A DNA stretch of 42,974 nucleotides, taken from IMG/VR virus record IMGVR_UViG_3300045284_000093, positions 1 to 42,974 of that record; one strand, 5' to 3'. The number at the start of each line of letters is the position of its first letter. Within the stretch, counting starts at the first letter, position 1. The stretch comes from a virus. Below, one piece after another: positions 31,219-37,841 of the stretch. A program made the position numbers and the translations under genes. The notes beneath the pieces are model-generated. The model worked only from the letters and a program-made list of their open reading frames with translations, was not told the origin of the DNA and did no database searches.

Positions 31219-31260
31219 CGAAATCGCGGCAACTACTTTCCGACTGACGGCATACCCACG

Positions 31261-31287
31261 AAAAAAAGCCGGGGCAGTGGCCCCGGC
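31261..31287 (-). terminator. Strong Rho-independent terminator after PEP-CTERM gene
   Basis: On the - strand GCCGGGGC and GCCCCGGC form a perfect eight-base stem with a four-base loop, followed by seven T. It lies 21 bases after the PEP-CTERM stop. Confidence 0.9.
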
Positions 31288-31307
31288 AGGAAGGAGTAGG
31301 ACAGGAG

Positions 31308-32132
31308 TCAGCGAAAACGCCTCACACCGAACAGGCCAAACAGGCCGATACCCAACAGCGCAAGCGTAGCAGGTTCCGGGATCGGCGGGGGTGGCGGCGG
31401 GGGGACCGCACCGACCGCAGCGTTCCATTCCTCGAAGCCATCCGCCGTGCCAGCGCCCGTGATCGTGCCGCCCGACAGGCCGAACTGTGTGGTGACGATG
31501 AGCCGGTCGGCGGGGTTATGCCCGATGAACAGCGCCGTCGGGATCAGCAGCGTCATGTCGAAGCCCAACCCCGAACCCTTAAACAGCGACGAGTCGATCA
31601 GGATCGTGTTGTCCTGACTCGGCGTGTCGAGGCTGTAGATCAGGCTGAAGCCGACGGTGCCTTCGATTTGCGCCAGCGTTTCGTTCTTGGTCGTCGCGGT
31701 AAAGGCCGTGGTGCCGCCTGTGTCGAAGATCTTGAATGAGTCGAGCGAAATCAGCGGGTCGGTACCACCATCCGGTTCGTTGGTGTCGAGGAAGAACGCG
31801 AAGTAGGTGACGCCGTTGACCGTTACTTGCCCGAGATTCTGGTCGGCGAACGTGTTGGTGAAGGTGTTCGCATTGTCGCGCTTGTCGTCCAGCGGCAGTT
31901 GGCTCGGCGTCGGCTCGTCGGTAGTAAAGCCTGACTCCGTGCCGCTGGCCTGCGTGGTCAGGAACGGGAAGATCGTACCGCTGCCGATGTTGGTCAGGTT
32001 CGTCGGGTTGGCGTAGATCGCGCCGTTGATGGTGCAGGAATTGTCCTTGCCACTCGACAGGTCGCACAGCGTGGCGGACGCCGCCGTGGTGATGCCGAGT
32101 AATGCGACAGCCAGTGTGGTTCGAAAGAACAT
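31308..32132 (-). CDS. PEP-CTERM sorting domain protein (274 aa), phage cargo gene
   Basis: A signal peptide (FFRTTLAVALLGITTAASA) leads into a beta-rich, Thr/Ser/Gly-rich extracellular body, then a Pro run and the C-terminal signal IPEPATLALLGIGLFGLFG with a final RRFR. This tripartite PEP, membrane helix, basic tail is the PEP-CTERM signal cut by exosortase in Gram-negative hosts that make exopolysaccharide. Two cysteines (LCD, SCT) may form a disulfide. The gene has its own leader (about 120 bases) and a strong terminator, like a moron that could be expressed independently. It may alter the host surface. Confidence 0.9.
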   Translation of the reverse strand: MFFRTTLAVALLGITTAASATLCDLSSGKDNSCTINGAIYANPTNLTNIGSGTIFPFLTTQASGTESGFTTDEPTPSQLPLDDKRDNANTFTNTFADQNLGQVTVNGVTYFAFFLDTNEPDGGTDPLISLDSFKIFDTGGTTAFTATTKNETLAQIEGTVGFSLIYSLDTPSQDNTILIDSSLFKGSGLGFDMTLLIPTALFIGHNPADRLIVTTQFGLSGGTITGAGTADGFEEWNAAVGAVPPPPPPPIPEPATLALLGIGLFGLFGVRRFR

Positions 32133-32162
32133 GGGAGTCTCCCTCGGATATGGTGGTAACTT

Positions 32163-32194
32163 GAACGGTGAAGCAACGAACGGACCATGAACGG
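32163..32194. repeat. Three GAACGG repeats upstream of PEP-CTERM gene
   Basis: GAACGG occurs at 32163, 32178 and 32189; the last two are part of a direct repeat GAACGGAC with a three-base spacer. They lie 30-60 bases upstream of the PEP-CTERM start, in the gap 32133-32253. They could be activator or repressor sites. No clear -35/-10 pair is visible. Confidence 0.35.
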
Positions 32195-32253
32195 ACGTAT
32201 AGCTTTTTCAAAGGGTTACAAATGGTACAGGCGTGCAGGTGTAAAGGCGGGCG

Positions 32254-32463
32254 TCAGGGCCGCTTGTGCCAGCGTTCGCGTTCAGCCCGGCGCGCTTCGA
32301 CGGAGGACTGTTTCTTCTGTTCCATGGGTAGCTCCACAGTGCAGCGTTCCTCAGTACGGAAGCGACGGCGGCAGCGGGAGCAGCCTCGGATGCGGATAAC
32401 CATCGGTCCGTAGGACCGGGTGATTGCGACGTACGTCCCCTGTCCGCATCGTGGGCACTTCAC
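32254..32463 (-). CDS. NrdR-like zinc-ribbon small protein (69 aa)
   Basis: The product starts MKCPRCG and has GCSRCRRRFRTEE, giving Cys3, Cys6, Cys28 and Cys31, which match the zinc ribbon of the ribonucleotide reductase repressor NrdR. The ATP-cone domain of NrdR is absent; the remainder is a charged helix. GTG 32463 overlaps the previous stop (GTGA). It could bind DNA or RNA as a regulator, and need not regulate nrd genes. Confidence 0.7.
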   Translation of the reverse strand: MKCPRCGQGTYVAITRSYGPMVIRIRGCSRCRRRFRTEERCTVELPMEQKKQSSVEARRAERERWHKRP

Positions 32464-32624
32464 GCGGGTTTCTCCTTGCGTGGGAACGGGGTGACGTTGT
32501 TCGGCACGGGGAGCGGCTCGGGGGGTGGCAGGTTCTGTTCCCTGCGGATGCGCTCGAACGTCTTGTGCAGGTTCGTGTGCGTACTGTCGACGTATTTGAA
32601 CGTCGGGTCGAGGATGGATTTCAT
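32460..32624 (-). CDS. Small phage protein (54 aa)
   Basis: ATG 32624 overlaps the preceding stop (ATGA) and the stop overlaps the next GTG. It begins MKSILDPTFKYVDSTHTNLH and continues with a helix (KTFERIRREQ) and a Pro-rich tail. DPTFKYV-type openings are frequent in short podovirus proteins of unknown role. Confidence 0.6.
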   Translation of the reverse strand: MKSILDPTFKYVDSTHTNLHKTFERIRREQNLPPPEPLPVPNNVTPFPRKEKPA

Positions 32625-32812
32625 GTGAGCTTTCCTACGACAAGTGGGGTCGTCAGGCGCACAGCATCCTGTGACAGGTTATCAGCCTCGCGCTGCAACC
32701 TGCATGCTTCGTGAGCGATCGCGAAGGTGTACCACACGATGTCGAAATCCTCGGAGTCGGCATAGTCGGCAACGTATGCTTCAAGCACTGGGGGCAGACG
32801 TTGCTGGTTCAT
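32621..32812 (-). CDS. Small unknown protein (63 aa)
   Basis: ATG 32812 is preceded by AAGGA and overlaps the previous stop (ATGA). The product is acidic in its first half (LEAYVADYADSEDFDIVWYT), then helical (IAHEACRLQREADNL). No family recognised; part of the overlapping gene chain. Confidence 0.6.
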   Translation of the reverse strand: MNQQRLPPVLEAYVADYADSEDFDIVWYTFAIAHEACRLQREADNLSQDAVRLTTPLVVGKLT

Positions 32813-33045
32813 TCGGTTTCCTTCACGTCGAGTGCGGCGGGGGTGCCATCGAAGTTGGCGTGATGCACACCGTTCTCACCCGCATAAACGCGGTGCCAGC
32901 GCCCGTTGTCGCGCACCATGTAGGGTGTCGGCCTGTAGTTCGGTCGGCTTTTCTTCGGCATGCTGGTGCGCTTCACCGGCAGCGCGCCGTCGTCATGCTG
33001 GCGGACGATTTCAGGTAGCGGCAGCAGATCTTCAGTCTGATTCAT
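32809..33045 (-). CDS. Small unknown protein (78 aa)
   Basis: ATG 33045 lies 14 bases inside the end of the 266-residue gene. The product is polar, with a basic middle (VKRTSMPKKSRPNYRP) and an aromatic stretch (WHRVYAGENGVHH). No family recognised. Confidence 0.55.
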   Translation of the reverse strand: MNQTEDLLPLPEIVRQHDDGALPVKRTSMPKKSRPNYRPTPYMVRDNGRWHRVYAGENGVHHANFDGTPAALDVKETE

Positions 33046-33832
33046 GGGTCTTGGCTCCTAGTAGGGTTGGCAGATCTTCTCTTACACGTTGGTACCACTT
33101 GTACTGCTCGACGACGTTCTGAATAAAATCGGTGAATTGTGTGGGCATCGGGATGCTGGTGTCACGCTGGGCGATCAGCTTCAGCGCGATCGCGCGACCC
33201 TCGTCCTTTTTGTACTGCGCCAGCAACTCGCTGCCACACAGCGACAGATCGACCGGCCCTTTGGCAAGCATGGTTTCGATCAACGGCATGCAGATCGGAT
33301 GGGTGACGTGCTTGCTCTTGGTGGTATCCCAACCAGAACGCACGACCAGCGCCATCTTCATCAGCTTGGCAGGCGTGGCGATCTTCAGCAGCCAGTCACG
33401 TCCCTCTTTCGAATCCATCAACTCGTAGTCGGGTGTCAGCCACGTCAGGTCGTACAGTAATCGCGCGATGCGCTTCTGTGTTTCACTCAGATCGCGCGGG
33501 TTGCGCATCCACTCCCGTACTAGATCGCACACTACACCACGCCAGTTGTTACCCCGGTTTCGGGTGCGGTATTCGCTGCCGCGCCGGAAGAAATTTCGTG
33601 TGGTGCCCTTAGTGTAGGTCAGCAACCATTCGAGAACATCCATCGGCAATTCGGACGTGTTGATCTTGTCCCGAACCCAGCGATCGAACTTGTTCGCATA
33701 GTCGATGCTGCCGCCGTCGAAGTGGTCATGACCAGCCCATAGCTCCGCAGCGAGAAGATTCTCCTCGTTGAGCGCACGGAAGAACCGCCGCATGACGACA
33801 GTCGCATCCAGATCCGCATGTTGTGATTCCAT
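33032..33832 (-). CDS. Unknown phage protein (266 aa)
   Basis: The ATG at 33832 overlaps the upstream stop (TAATG). The product is mostly helical and basic in the middle, with FFRRGSEYRTRNRGNNWRG, LSETQKRIARLLYDLTWLTP and a C-terminal helix ending FIQNVVEQYKWYQRVRED. I see no nucleotide-binding or catalytic motif. It is the largest protein in this run of small genes, so it may be the effector or partner of one of them, but this is speculation. Confidence 0.6.
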   Translation of the reverse strand: MESQHADLDATVVMRRFFRALNEENLLAAELWAGHDHFDGGSIDYANKFDRWVRDKINTSELPMDVLEWLLTYTKGTTRNFFRRGSEYRTRNRGNNWRGVVCDLVREWMRNPRDLSETQKRIARLLYDLTWLTPDYELMDSKEGRDWLLKIATPAKLMKMALVVRSGWDTTKSKHVTHPICMPLIETMLAKGPVDLSLCGSELLAQYKKDEGRAIALKLIAQRDTSIPMPTQFTDFIQNVVEQYKWYQRVREDLPTLLGAKTHESD

Positions 33833-33972
33833 TATTCATCCTTTCTTTTATCTTTCAGGTAGTGCAGCAGAAACTTGATGATGACGCTGGGCACGAACAC
33901 CCGCTCGACGGTACCGTCTTTCTTATCCTCGGTGACCATGCGCCAGAAATTGCCGACCTTGCTGATGATCAC
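33832..33972 (-). CDS. Micro-protein, GTG start (46 aa)
   Basis: GTG 33972 overlaps the previous stop (GTGA). The product reads VIISKVGNFWRMVTEDK, then DGTVERVFVPSVIIKFLLHY and a basic tail: a beta hairpin followed by a helix, the layout shared by many genes in this array. No family recognised. Confidence 0.5.
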   Translation of the reverse strand: MIISKVGNFWRMVTEDKKDGTVERVFVPSVIIKFLLHYLKDKRKDE

Positions 33973-34160
33973 TTTGATGGCGTGGCTCCTTTCTTGATGT
34001 TGTAGAAATACGCGACGAGCCAGTTGTGCAGGCGTTGCTGCACTGTAAAGCTAGGCCATCCGGACTGCCACGCCAGCGACTTACCGACGACGAACCGTTC
34101 GACATCTTCCCATCCGGTACGTGGATTGTTGTACTTGATCTGCAGGTCGTAATGGTTCAT
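33969..34160 (-). CDS. Micro-protein of the small-gene array (63 aa)
   Basis: ATG 34160 overlaps the previous stop (ATGA), which is preferred over an ATG six bases earlier. It starts MNHYDLQIKYNN, then WEDVERFVVGKSLAWQSGWP, then a helix with VQQRLHNWLVAYFYNIKK. Unknown function; two strands then a helix. Confidence 0.55.
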   Translation of the reverse strand: MNHYDLQIKYNNPRTGWEDVERFVVGKSLAWQSGWPSFTVQQRLHNWLVAYFYNIKKGATPSK

Positions 34161-34369
34161 CGCCACAACTCCCCATCCGCAAGTGCGTACTTCAGCGCAT
34201 CGCGCAAATGAGCGAGCGTGCCATACGCAGACGCGAAACCAGAATCATCAGGATCGCGCCGCACAATAACGTAGCGTTCGATGCTGTCGCGTCCCAGCCT
34301 GATCCGCACACTAGAGGAGTCGGATCTGTACCGGGTGTAGATCTTGAACGTGATTGGATACGTTGTCAT
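34157..34369 (-). CDS. Micro-protein of the small-gene array (70 aa)
   Basis: ATG 34369 has GAGGA five bases upstream and lies inside the previous gene (58-base overlap). The product alternates strands (TYPITFKIYTRYRS, SSVRIRLG, ERYVIVRRDP) and ends in a helix (LAHLRDALKYALADGEL). Unknown function. Confidence 0.55.
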   Translation of the reverse strand: MTTYPITFKIYTRYRSDSSSVRIRLGRDSIERYVIVRRDPDDSGFASAYGTLAHLRDALKYALADGELWR

Positions 34370-34508
34370 TGCCTTCCTCGATCATCGCTGCAGCGGCGAG
34401 CAGCAGCGTCACGACTTGATGATCAGCGTAGATGCCGATCTGCTTATCCTCGAACGCGAACAGCTTGGCTCTTGCGCGCAGTGCTTGGATCACTTCAGGT
34501 TTTTCCAT
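34311..34508 (-). CDS. Small unknown protein (65 aa)
   Basis: ATG 34508 is preceded by AAAGG at a good distance. The first 45 residues form helices (VIQALRARAKLFAFEDKQ, VVTLLLAAAAMIEEGN); the last 20 overlap the start of the next gene and look unstructured. No family recognised. Confidence 0.5.
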   Translation of the reverse strand: MEKPEVIQALRARAKLFAFEDKQIGIYADHQVVTLLLAAAAMIEEGNDNVSNHVQDLHPVQIRLL

Positions 34509-34681
34509 ACGCTTACCTTTCGCAGCAGCTTCTCCAGTGCGTTGATCTGATCATCTTTCATGCGGGCTTCGAAACCCGCGAGCCAGCTTTTGCGGATGAT
34601 GATTTTGCAGGTGTACTTTCGTTTGCCCCTGCGGTGCGACATTGCGTAGCGTGGTGTCTCGTCAAGCATTCTTTCATCCAT
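34490..34681 (-). CDS. Possible small basic protein, start uncertain (up to 63 aa)
   Basis: The frame contains KYTCKIIIRKSWLAGFEARM followed by a helix (DDQINALEKLLRKV). Its IIIRK strand resembles other array members. It overlaps the 34558-34812 gene by 124 bases, and no ribosome site is seen at ATG 34681 or 34642. An internal ATG at 34561 overlaps that gene's stop (ATGA) and would give only 23 residues. Which start is used is unclear. Confidence 0.35.
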   Translation of the reverse strand: MDERMLDETPRYAMSHRRGKRKYTCKIIIRKSWLAGFEARMKDDQINALEKLLRKVSVWKNLK

Positions 34682-34812
34682 TTACATAGGTTGGTTGCAT
34701 CGGTGGTTACGACGTAGTAACCCTTGCGTACCGGCATCGCGCGCTGGACAAAGATGTGGAACGTGCCATCCAGCTTGGTTCCGACCGCAGCGCAGAAGAT
34801 GGGCGGCTTCAT
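34558..34812 (-). CDS. Small unknown protein (84 aa)
   Basis: ATG 34812 overlaps the previous stop (ATGA). The first 50 residues look folded (PIFCAAVGTKLDGTFHIFVQ, GYYVVTTDATNLCKWMKE); the last 30 are Ser/Ala/Lys-rich and overlap another frame. Two strands followed by a helix again fit the array layout. Function unknown. Confidence 0.55.
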   Translation of the reverse strand: MKPPIFCAAVGTKLDGTFHIFVQRAMPVRKGYYVVTTDATNLCKWMKECLTRHHATQCRTAGANESTPAKSSSAKAGSRVSKPA

Positions 34813-34967
34813 TTTAGAAATGATCGTAAGTAGTACGTCAGACTTTCCATAATGTTTTCCGATTCGACCGAATACAGATTGAACGTGGGCGAAACGTCGA
34901 GATTGATTATTACGCGCACTTCATCAGTCCCGGCAATAGCATAGTGTCGAATCAGAAAGTATTTCAT
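34809..34967 (-). CDS. Micro-protein of the small-gene array (52 aa)
   Basis: ATG 34967 overlaps the previous stop (ATGA). The sequence is MKYFLIRHYAIAGTDEVRVI, then INLD..., ending in a helix (IMESLTYYLRSFLK). Its two strands and the closing YLRSFLK resemble the neighbour at 34964, which ends HHIQTYLR, suggesting distant paralogues. Confidence 0.6.
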   Translation of the reverse strand: MKYFLIRHYAIAGTDEVRVIINLDVSPTFNLYSVESENIMESLTYYLRSFLK

Positions 34968-35137
34968 CGCAGGTACGTCTGGATGTGGTGGCGCAGCAGG
35001 GTCAGCACGGACGTGACCGACGTCGTGCGCATGCCATCGTCCACACCCCCGCTGTCGGGCAGCTTCCGTATGATGACGATCGCTTCCCACGTACGCGCGT
35101 CGGTGTACAGCCTGACACTCATGTAGGTGAGTTTCAT
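34964..35137 (-). CDS. Micro-protein of the small-gene array (57 aa)
   Basis: ATG 35137 overlaps the previous stop (ATGA). It begins MKLTYMSVRLYTDARTWEAI, then VIIRKLPDSGG, and ends in a helix (VLTLLRHHIQTYLR). Same strand-strand-helix order as its neighbours, with an IIRK motif also seen at 36392 and 34681. Function unknown. Confidence 0.6.
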   Translation of the reverse strand: MKLTYMSVRLYTDARTWEAIVIIRKLPDSGGVDDGMRTTSVTSVLTLLRHHIQTYLR

Positions 35138-35328
35138 CGCAGGTACCTTTCGAGTCGCTGGCGTAGTTTCGGCACCATTTCATCCCTCGTCCAGAACCAC
35201 GCCACTTCTTCCTTCATTCGCATCTGGACTGTGGATGGTATCCATTTGATCGTGATGTGCACGGCATGCATCGTATCGCCCCATACGCACATGCTGATGC
35301 GTCGTGCAGGACGACGCTGCGACGTCAT
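35134..35328 (-). CDS. Micro-protein of the small-gene array (64 aa)
   Basis: ATG 35328 overlaps the HNH gene stop (ATGA); the frame extends upstream inside that gene but is not coding there. It has a basic start, strands (MHAVHITIKWIPS, VQMRMKEEVAWFW) and a C-terminal helix ending PKLRQRLERYLR. Function unknown. Confidence 0.55.
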   Translation of the reverse strand: MTSQRRPARRISMCVWGDTMHAVHITIKWIPSTVQMRMKEEVAWFWTRDEMVPKLRQRLERYLR

Positions 35329-35867
35329 TTGCTTTTGCCCCTTCGTATACGTTCCCATGTTTCCTTCGTGTTCTGTGCGTTCGTCGTGCGCCGCAGGTGC
35401 CTCGGGTTGCAGCACACCTTGTTGTCGCATTCGTGCCCGATCAGGATGCCGTACAGTTTCTTCGGCTCGTAGGGATCCTCGATCAGTCCCGACAGCCACG
35501 CCGCCACCCGATGCGCGGAGTACGTGTAGCCGTTCCATGACAGGATGCCGTAGCCCCGCTTGCCGATCGCGCCAATCCACGGCCAGCAGGCACCCTCGCC
35601 ACCGGTCATGTTCACGTGCGACCAGAATCTTCCTGCGGACGCCGGGCGTGAGGGGGTACGGCATGCTCCTTTATTACACGATGTACTACGCCCAGAGCGC
35701 AGGTTGCTACGATCCACGGCCTTGACGACGCCGCACTCGCACCTGCATAGCCACTTGCGCTCGTCGGCGCGTTCGAGCAACGTCCACTTGCCGCAGCGTG
35801 CACCACCAGCGAGGGGTACGCGAAGTGACAGAGTGTCACTTGCCATCAGTGGGGTTGGCTTGATCAC
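35325..35867 (-). CDS. HNH endonuclease with N-terminal zinc-binding region (180 aa)
   Basis: Residues 95-165 carry an HNH_3-like fold: CWPWIGAIGKRGYGIL, SAHRVAAWLSG (His119), GHECDNKVCCNPRHL (His145, Asn154, His157). The N-terminal part has WLCRCECG and SGRSTSC, a Cys set usual in phage HNH proteins. Such enzymes nick or cut DNA, as free-standing homing endonucleases or packaging helpers. GTG 35867 overlaps the previous stop (GTGA); ATG 35843 is the alternative and is followed directly by palindrome copy b, which encodes ASDTLSL. Confidence 0.8.
   Translation of the reverse strand: MIKPTPLMASDTLSLRVPLAGGARCGKWTLLERADERKWLCRCECGVVKAVDRSNLRSGRSTSCNKGACRTPSRPASAGRFWSHVNMTGGEGACWPWIGAIGKRGYGILSWNGYTYSAHRVAAWLSGLIEDPYEPKKLYGILIGHECDNKVCCNPRHLRRTTNAQNTKETWERIRRGKSK
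35823..35841. repeat. Dispersed palindrome, copy b (inside HNH gene)
   Basis: AAGTGACA, loop GAG, TGTCACTT on the + strand: eight-base perfect arms. It begins next to the in-frame ATG at 35843 and is read in frame by the HNH gene. Confidence 0.75.
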
Positions 35868-36271
35868 GTGTGGCTCTCCTCCAATTCGAGATAGGTTGCC
35901 ACGGTCTGCACCGCGTTGTCGATCTGCTTCTCGTCGTCGAAGTCGCCAATGTGAAAGAACCCCTCGGTCTCCAGCTTCTCGACGTTGAGCGCATCCGTGG
36001 GATTCACGACGACGTGCAACTCGAATGGCTGCTCCTTCTTGATCAGCACTCGGATCATCTTGTTTCCTTCATAGTTGAGTTTCGTCCATCCCGCGCTGCG
36101 GGTCCAGTAGTTGATCCAATTCTTTACTGCGGTCAGGATACGGGGTGTGCTGGTGGGTCCGGTCCACTTCCGGTCGTTGATGCAGATGATAAAGTTGCTG
36201 CCGTCAAACCAATGCTTGATACGCAACGTTCCATGCAATTCCTTTGGGGTCCTCCTCGGATGCGAGGGCAT
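35864..36271 (-). CDS. Two-module small protein of the array (135 aa)
   Basis: ATG 36271 is preceded by AGGA at eight bases, overlapping the upstream gene by 68 bases. Residues 10-65 form one unit (LRIKHWFDGSNFIICINDRK, then helix ILTAVKNWINYW) and residues 72-135 a second (MIRVLIKKEQPFELHVVV, then helix DNAVQTVATYLELEE). Each has the strand-strand-helix order of the single-unit neighbours. An internal ATG at 36058 has its own AAGGA site, so the second unit may also be made alone. Function unknown. Confidence 0.6.
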   Translation of the reverse strand: MPSHPRRTPKELHGTLRIKHWFDGSNFIICINDRKWTGPTSTPRILTAVKNWINYWTRSAGWTKLNYEGNKMIRVLIKKEQPFELHVVVNPTDALNVEKLETEGFFHIGDFDDEKQIDNAVQTVATYLELEESHT

Positions 36272-36392
36272 GTGTTAGATCCTTTCGCAAGAGCCTTGCC
36301 ACGTGTTCGGCCCACGCCCATCCTCCGTAGCCATCGTTGAAGAACAGGTCGTAGGTTCCGCTTCGCCGATCCTTGCGGATGATGATGGTCAC
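36204..36392 (-). CDS. Micro-protein, GTG start (62 aa)
   Basis: GTG 36392 overlaps the VWA gene stop (GTGA), which decides the start; upstream in-frame codons lie in the VWA gene. It reads (M)TIIIRKDRRSGTYDLFFND, then GYGGWAWAEHVARLLRKDL and a polar tail. Two strands then a helix, with an IIIRK motif shared with other members. Function unknown. Confidence 0.6.
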   Translation of the reverse strand: MTIIIRKDRRSGTYDLFFNDGYGGWAWAEHVARLLRKDLTHALASEEDPKGIAWNVAYQALV

Positions 36393-37636
36393 ACGGTTAC
36401 TTCGATTACATGGCCGAACGTGCAGTGCGTCTTGTTGCTTGTCGTCACGATCCATATCGTCGGCAATCCATAAGGGATGTTGTGGCCTTCGATTTCGCTG
36501 ATGTGTCCGTCGGTCTGCACGATCAGGCAGTCAATCTCCTGCTGATGCTCGACCGCCCACGCGAAGATCGGATTGAGATCGGTGCCGCCGCGTCCCTTCA
36601 TTTCGATCCCGACCAGCGGCAGGTCCTGCGGCGTCAACTCCTCGACGTCACCCTGCATCTTCGTGTCGCACTGGCCGTAGTAGATGCGTTCCGGCTTCAC
36701 GTCCTCAAGGATATCGTTCATCGCGCCGAGTGCGGCCTTGCCCTCGTCACTGCTCATGCTGCCCGACGTGTCGAGCATGAACGCGATCGGCCCGCAATGC
36801 TCCGAGTACATCCCCGGCAGATACGCCTCACGATGGATGTGCCGACGGTTGAACCTGCGCCACGACGACTCGTCCCGACCGATACGCGAGATCAAGTCCT
36901 GCAACTGGGTTTTCCAGTCGATGTTCGGCTTGAGCATGTCATTGATGAATTCCCCCAGCATGCCCGCGTCGATCCCCCGCGCCTTGGCCATCGTCGCCGC
37001 AGCCTGCGCTGCCAGCAGCCACGACTTGTCGAGCGTCACCGCCTCGTCATCGGTCGTGCCGCTGCCTTCGACGGGCTGGCCGTTATCGTCCAGCTTCTGC
37101 CCTGCGGGATACACTTCGTCGAACATCTTGTACTTGCCCTTACCCTGCTGTCCCTGCTTACCACCCTGACCGTTGCCGCCCTCGCCCGGCTCGTCGATCT
37201 GCGGCTGCTCCTTGCGCAGCACGTCGTAGATCGCTTCCCAATTCATGTCACCCCACCGCGCGCTGTCGAGCAGCGCATCCTTGGGCAACTCGGCCTTGAG
37301 CGCGGGCATCTGCTGCACCATCTCCCAGATGCGCTGGTTGAGCGCGTAGTCCATCGCGATGTTCGCGAGCTTGCGATCGCGCCCGCCCAGACGTGACATG
37401 TGCCCGAACATCGGATGACCCACTTCATGCAGGATGATGAAGATGGTCTCGCCGAGCGTGCGTTCGTTCTCGAAATGCTCGCCGTTGTAATACGCTTCCT
37501 TACCATTGGTACCGGCGACCGGCACATGCGGCGTGTCGATCCACTTCAGCTTCGAGAGTAGCGGCAGCATGAACCCGCAGTGCAATGCAATGCGGCCCTT
37601 CGCAAGATCGAATTTCTTAATGGCTGTCGTTGCCAT
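36389..37636 (-). CDS. VWA-domain protein with HExxH region (DUF2201-like, 415 aa)
   Basis: The N-terminal part carries HEVGHPMFGH (residues 70-79), a metallopeptidase-like motif, as in DUF2201 proteins. A Gly/Gln-rich linker (150-170) precedes a von Willebrand A domain with MIDAS DTSGSMS (Asp289, Ser291, Ser293), a later TDL near residue 352, and QTDGHIS. VWA proteins of this type work with MoxR-family AAA+ ATPases, here encoded by 39273-40373 in the same direction. Whether the HExxH part cuts protein is unknown. ATG 37636 follows AAAGGA. Confidence 0.85.
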   Translation of the reverse strand: MATTAIKKFDLAKGRIALHCGFMLPLLSKLKWIDTPHVPVAGTNGKEAYYNGEHFENERTLGETIFIILHEVGHPMFGHMSRLGGRDRKLANIAMDYALNQRIWEMVQQMPALKAELPKDALLDSARWGDMNWEAIYDVLRKEQPQIDEPGEGGNGQGGKQGQQGKGKYKMFDEVYPAGQKLDDNGQPVEGSGTTDDEAVTLDKSWLLAAQAAATMAKARGIDAGMLGEFINDMLKPNIDWKTQLQDLISRIGRDESSWRRFNRRHIHREAYLPGMYSEHCGPIAFMLDTSGSMSSDEGKAALGAMNDILEDVKPERIYYGQCDTKMQGDVEELTPQDLPLVGIEMKGRGGTDLNPIFAWAVEHQQEIDCLIVQTDGHISEIEGHNIPYGLPTIWIVTTSNKTHCTFGHVIEVTV

Positions 37637-37832
37637 GTGGTTCCTTTCTGTCGTCGATTAGTTGTGCGCTTCGGCGCAGCACCTGCTTCTTGGTACGGCG
37701 GTCATGCAGGGTGAAGATGATTACGGTTTCCCCTTGCTCGTTGACTGCGTGAGTGGCGTCGATCGCGCCAACCCGTTTCATCAGGTCGGAGAGATAGACA
37801 GTGGTCTTGGTACCCCGCAGCATGTACAGCAT
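37617..37832 (-). CDS. Small unknown protein (71 aa)
   Basis: ATG 37832 follows GAGGAG. The product has strands (TTVYLSDLMKRVG, TVIIFTLHDRRTKK) and a basic helix at the end. It sits between the DUF3150-like and VWA genes and overlaps the latter by 20 bases, so it may be a partner of that module. No family recognised. Confidence 0.6.
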   Translation of the reverse strand: MLYMLRGTKTTVYLSDLMKRVGAIDATHAVNEQGETVIIFTLHDRRTKKQVLRRSAQLIDDRKEPHGNDSH

Positions 37833-37841
37833 TACTTCTCC

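Noticed and set aside
36410-37396. + strand frame of 328 codons opposite the VWA gene
   Set aside because: Mirror of the VWA coding frame, His/Arg/Leu-rich, no start signal.
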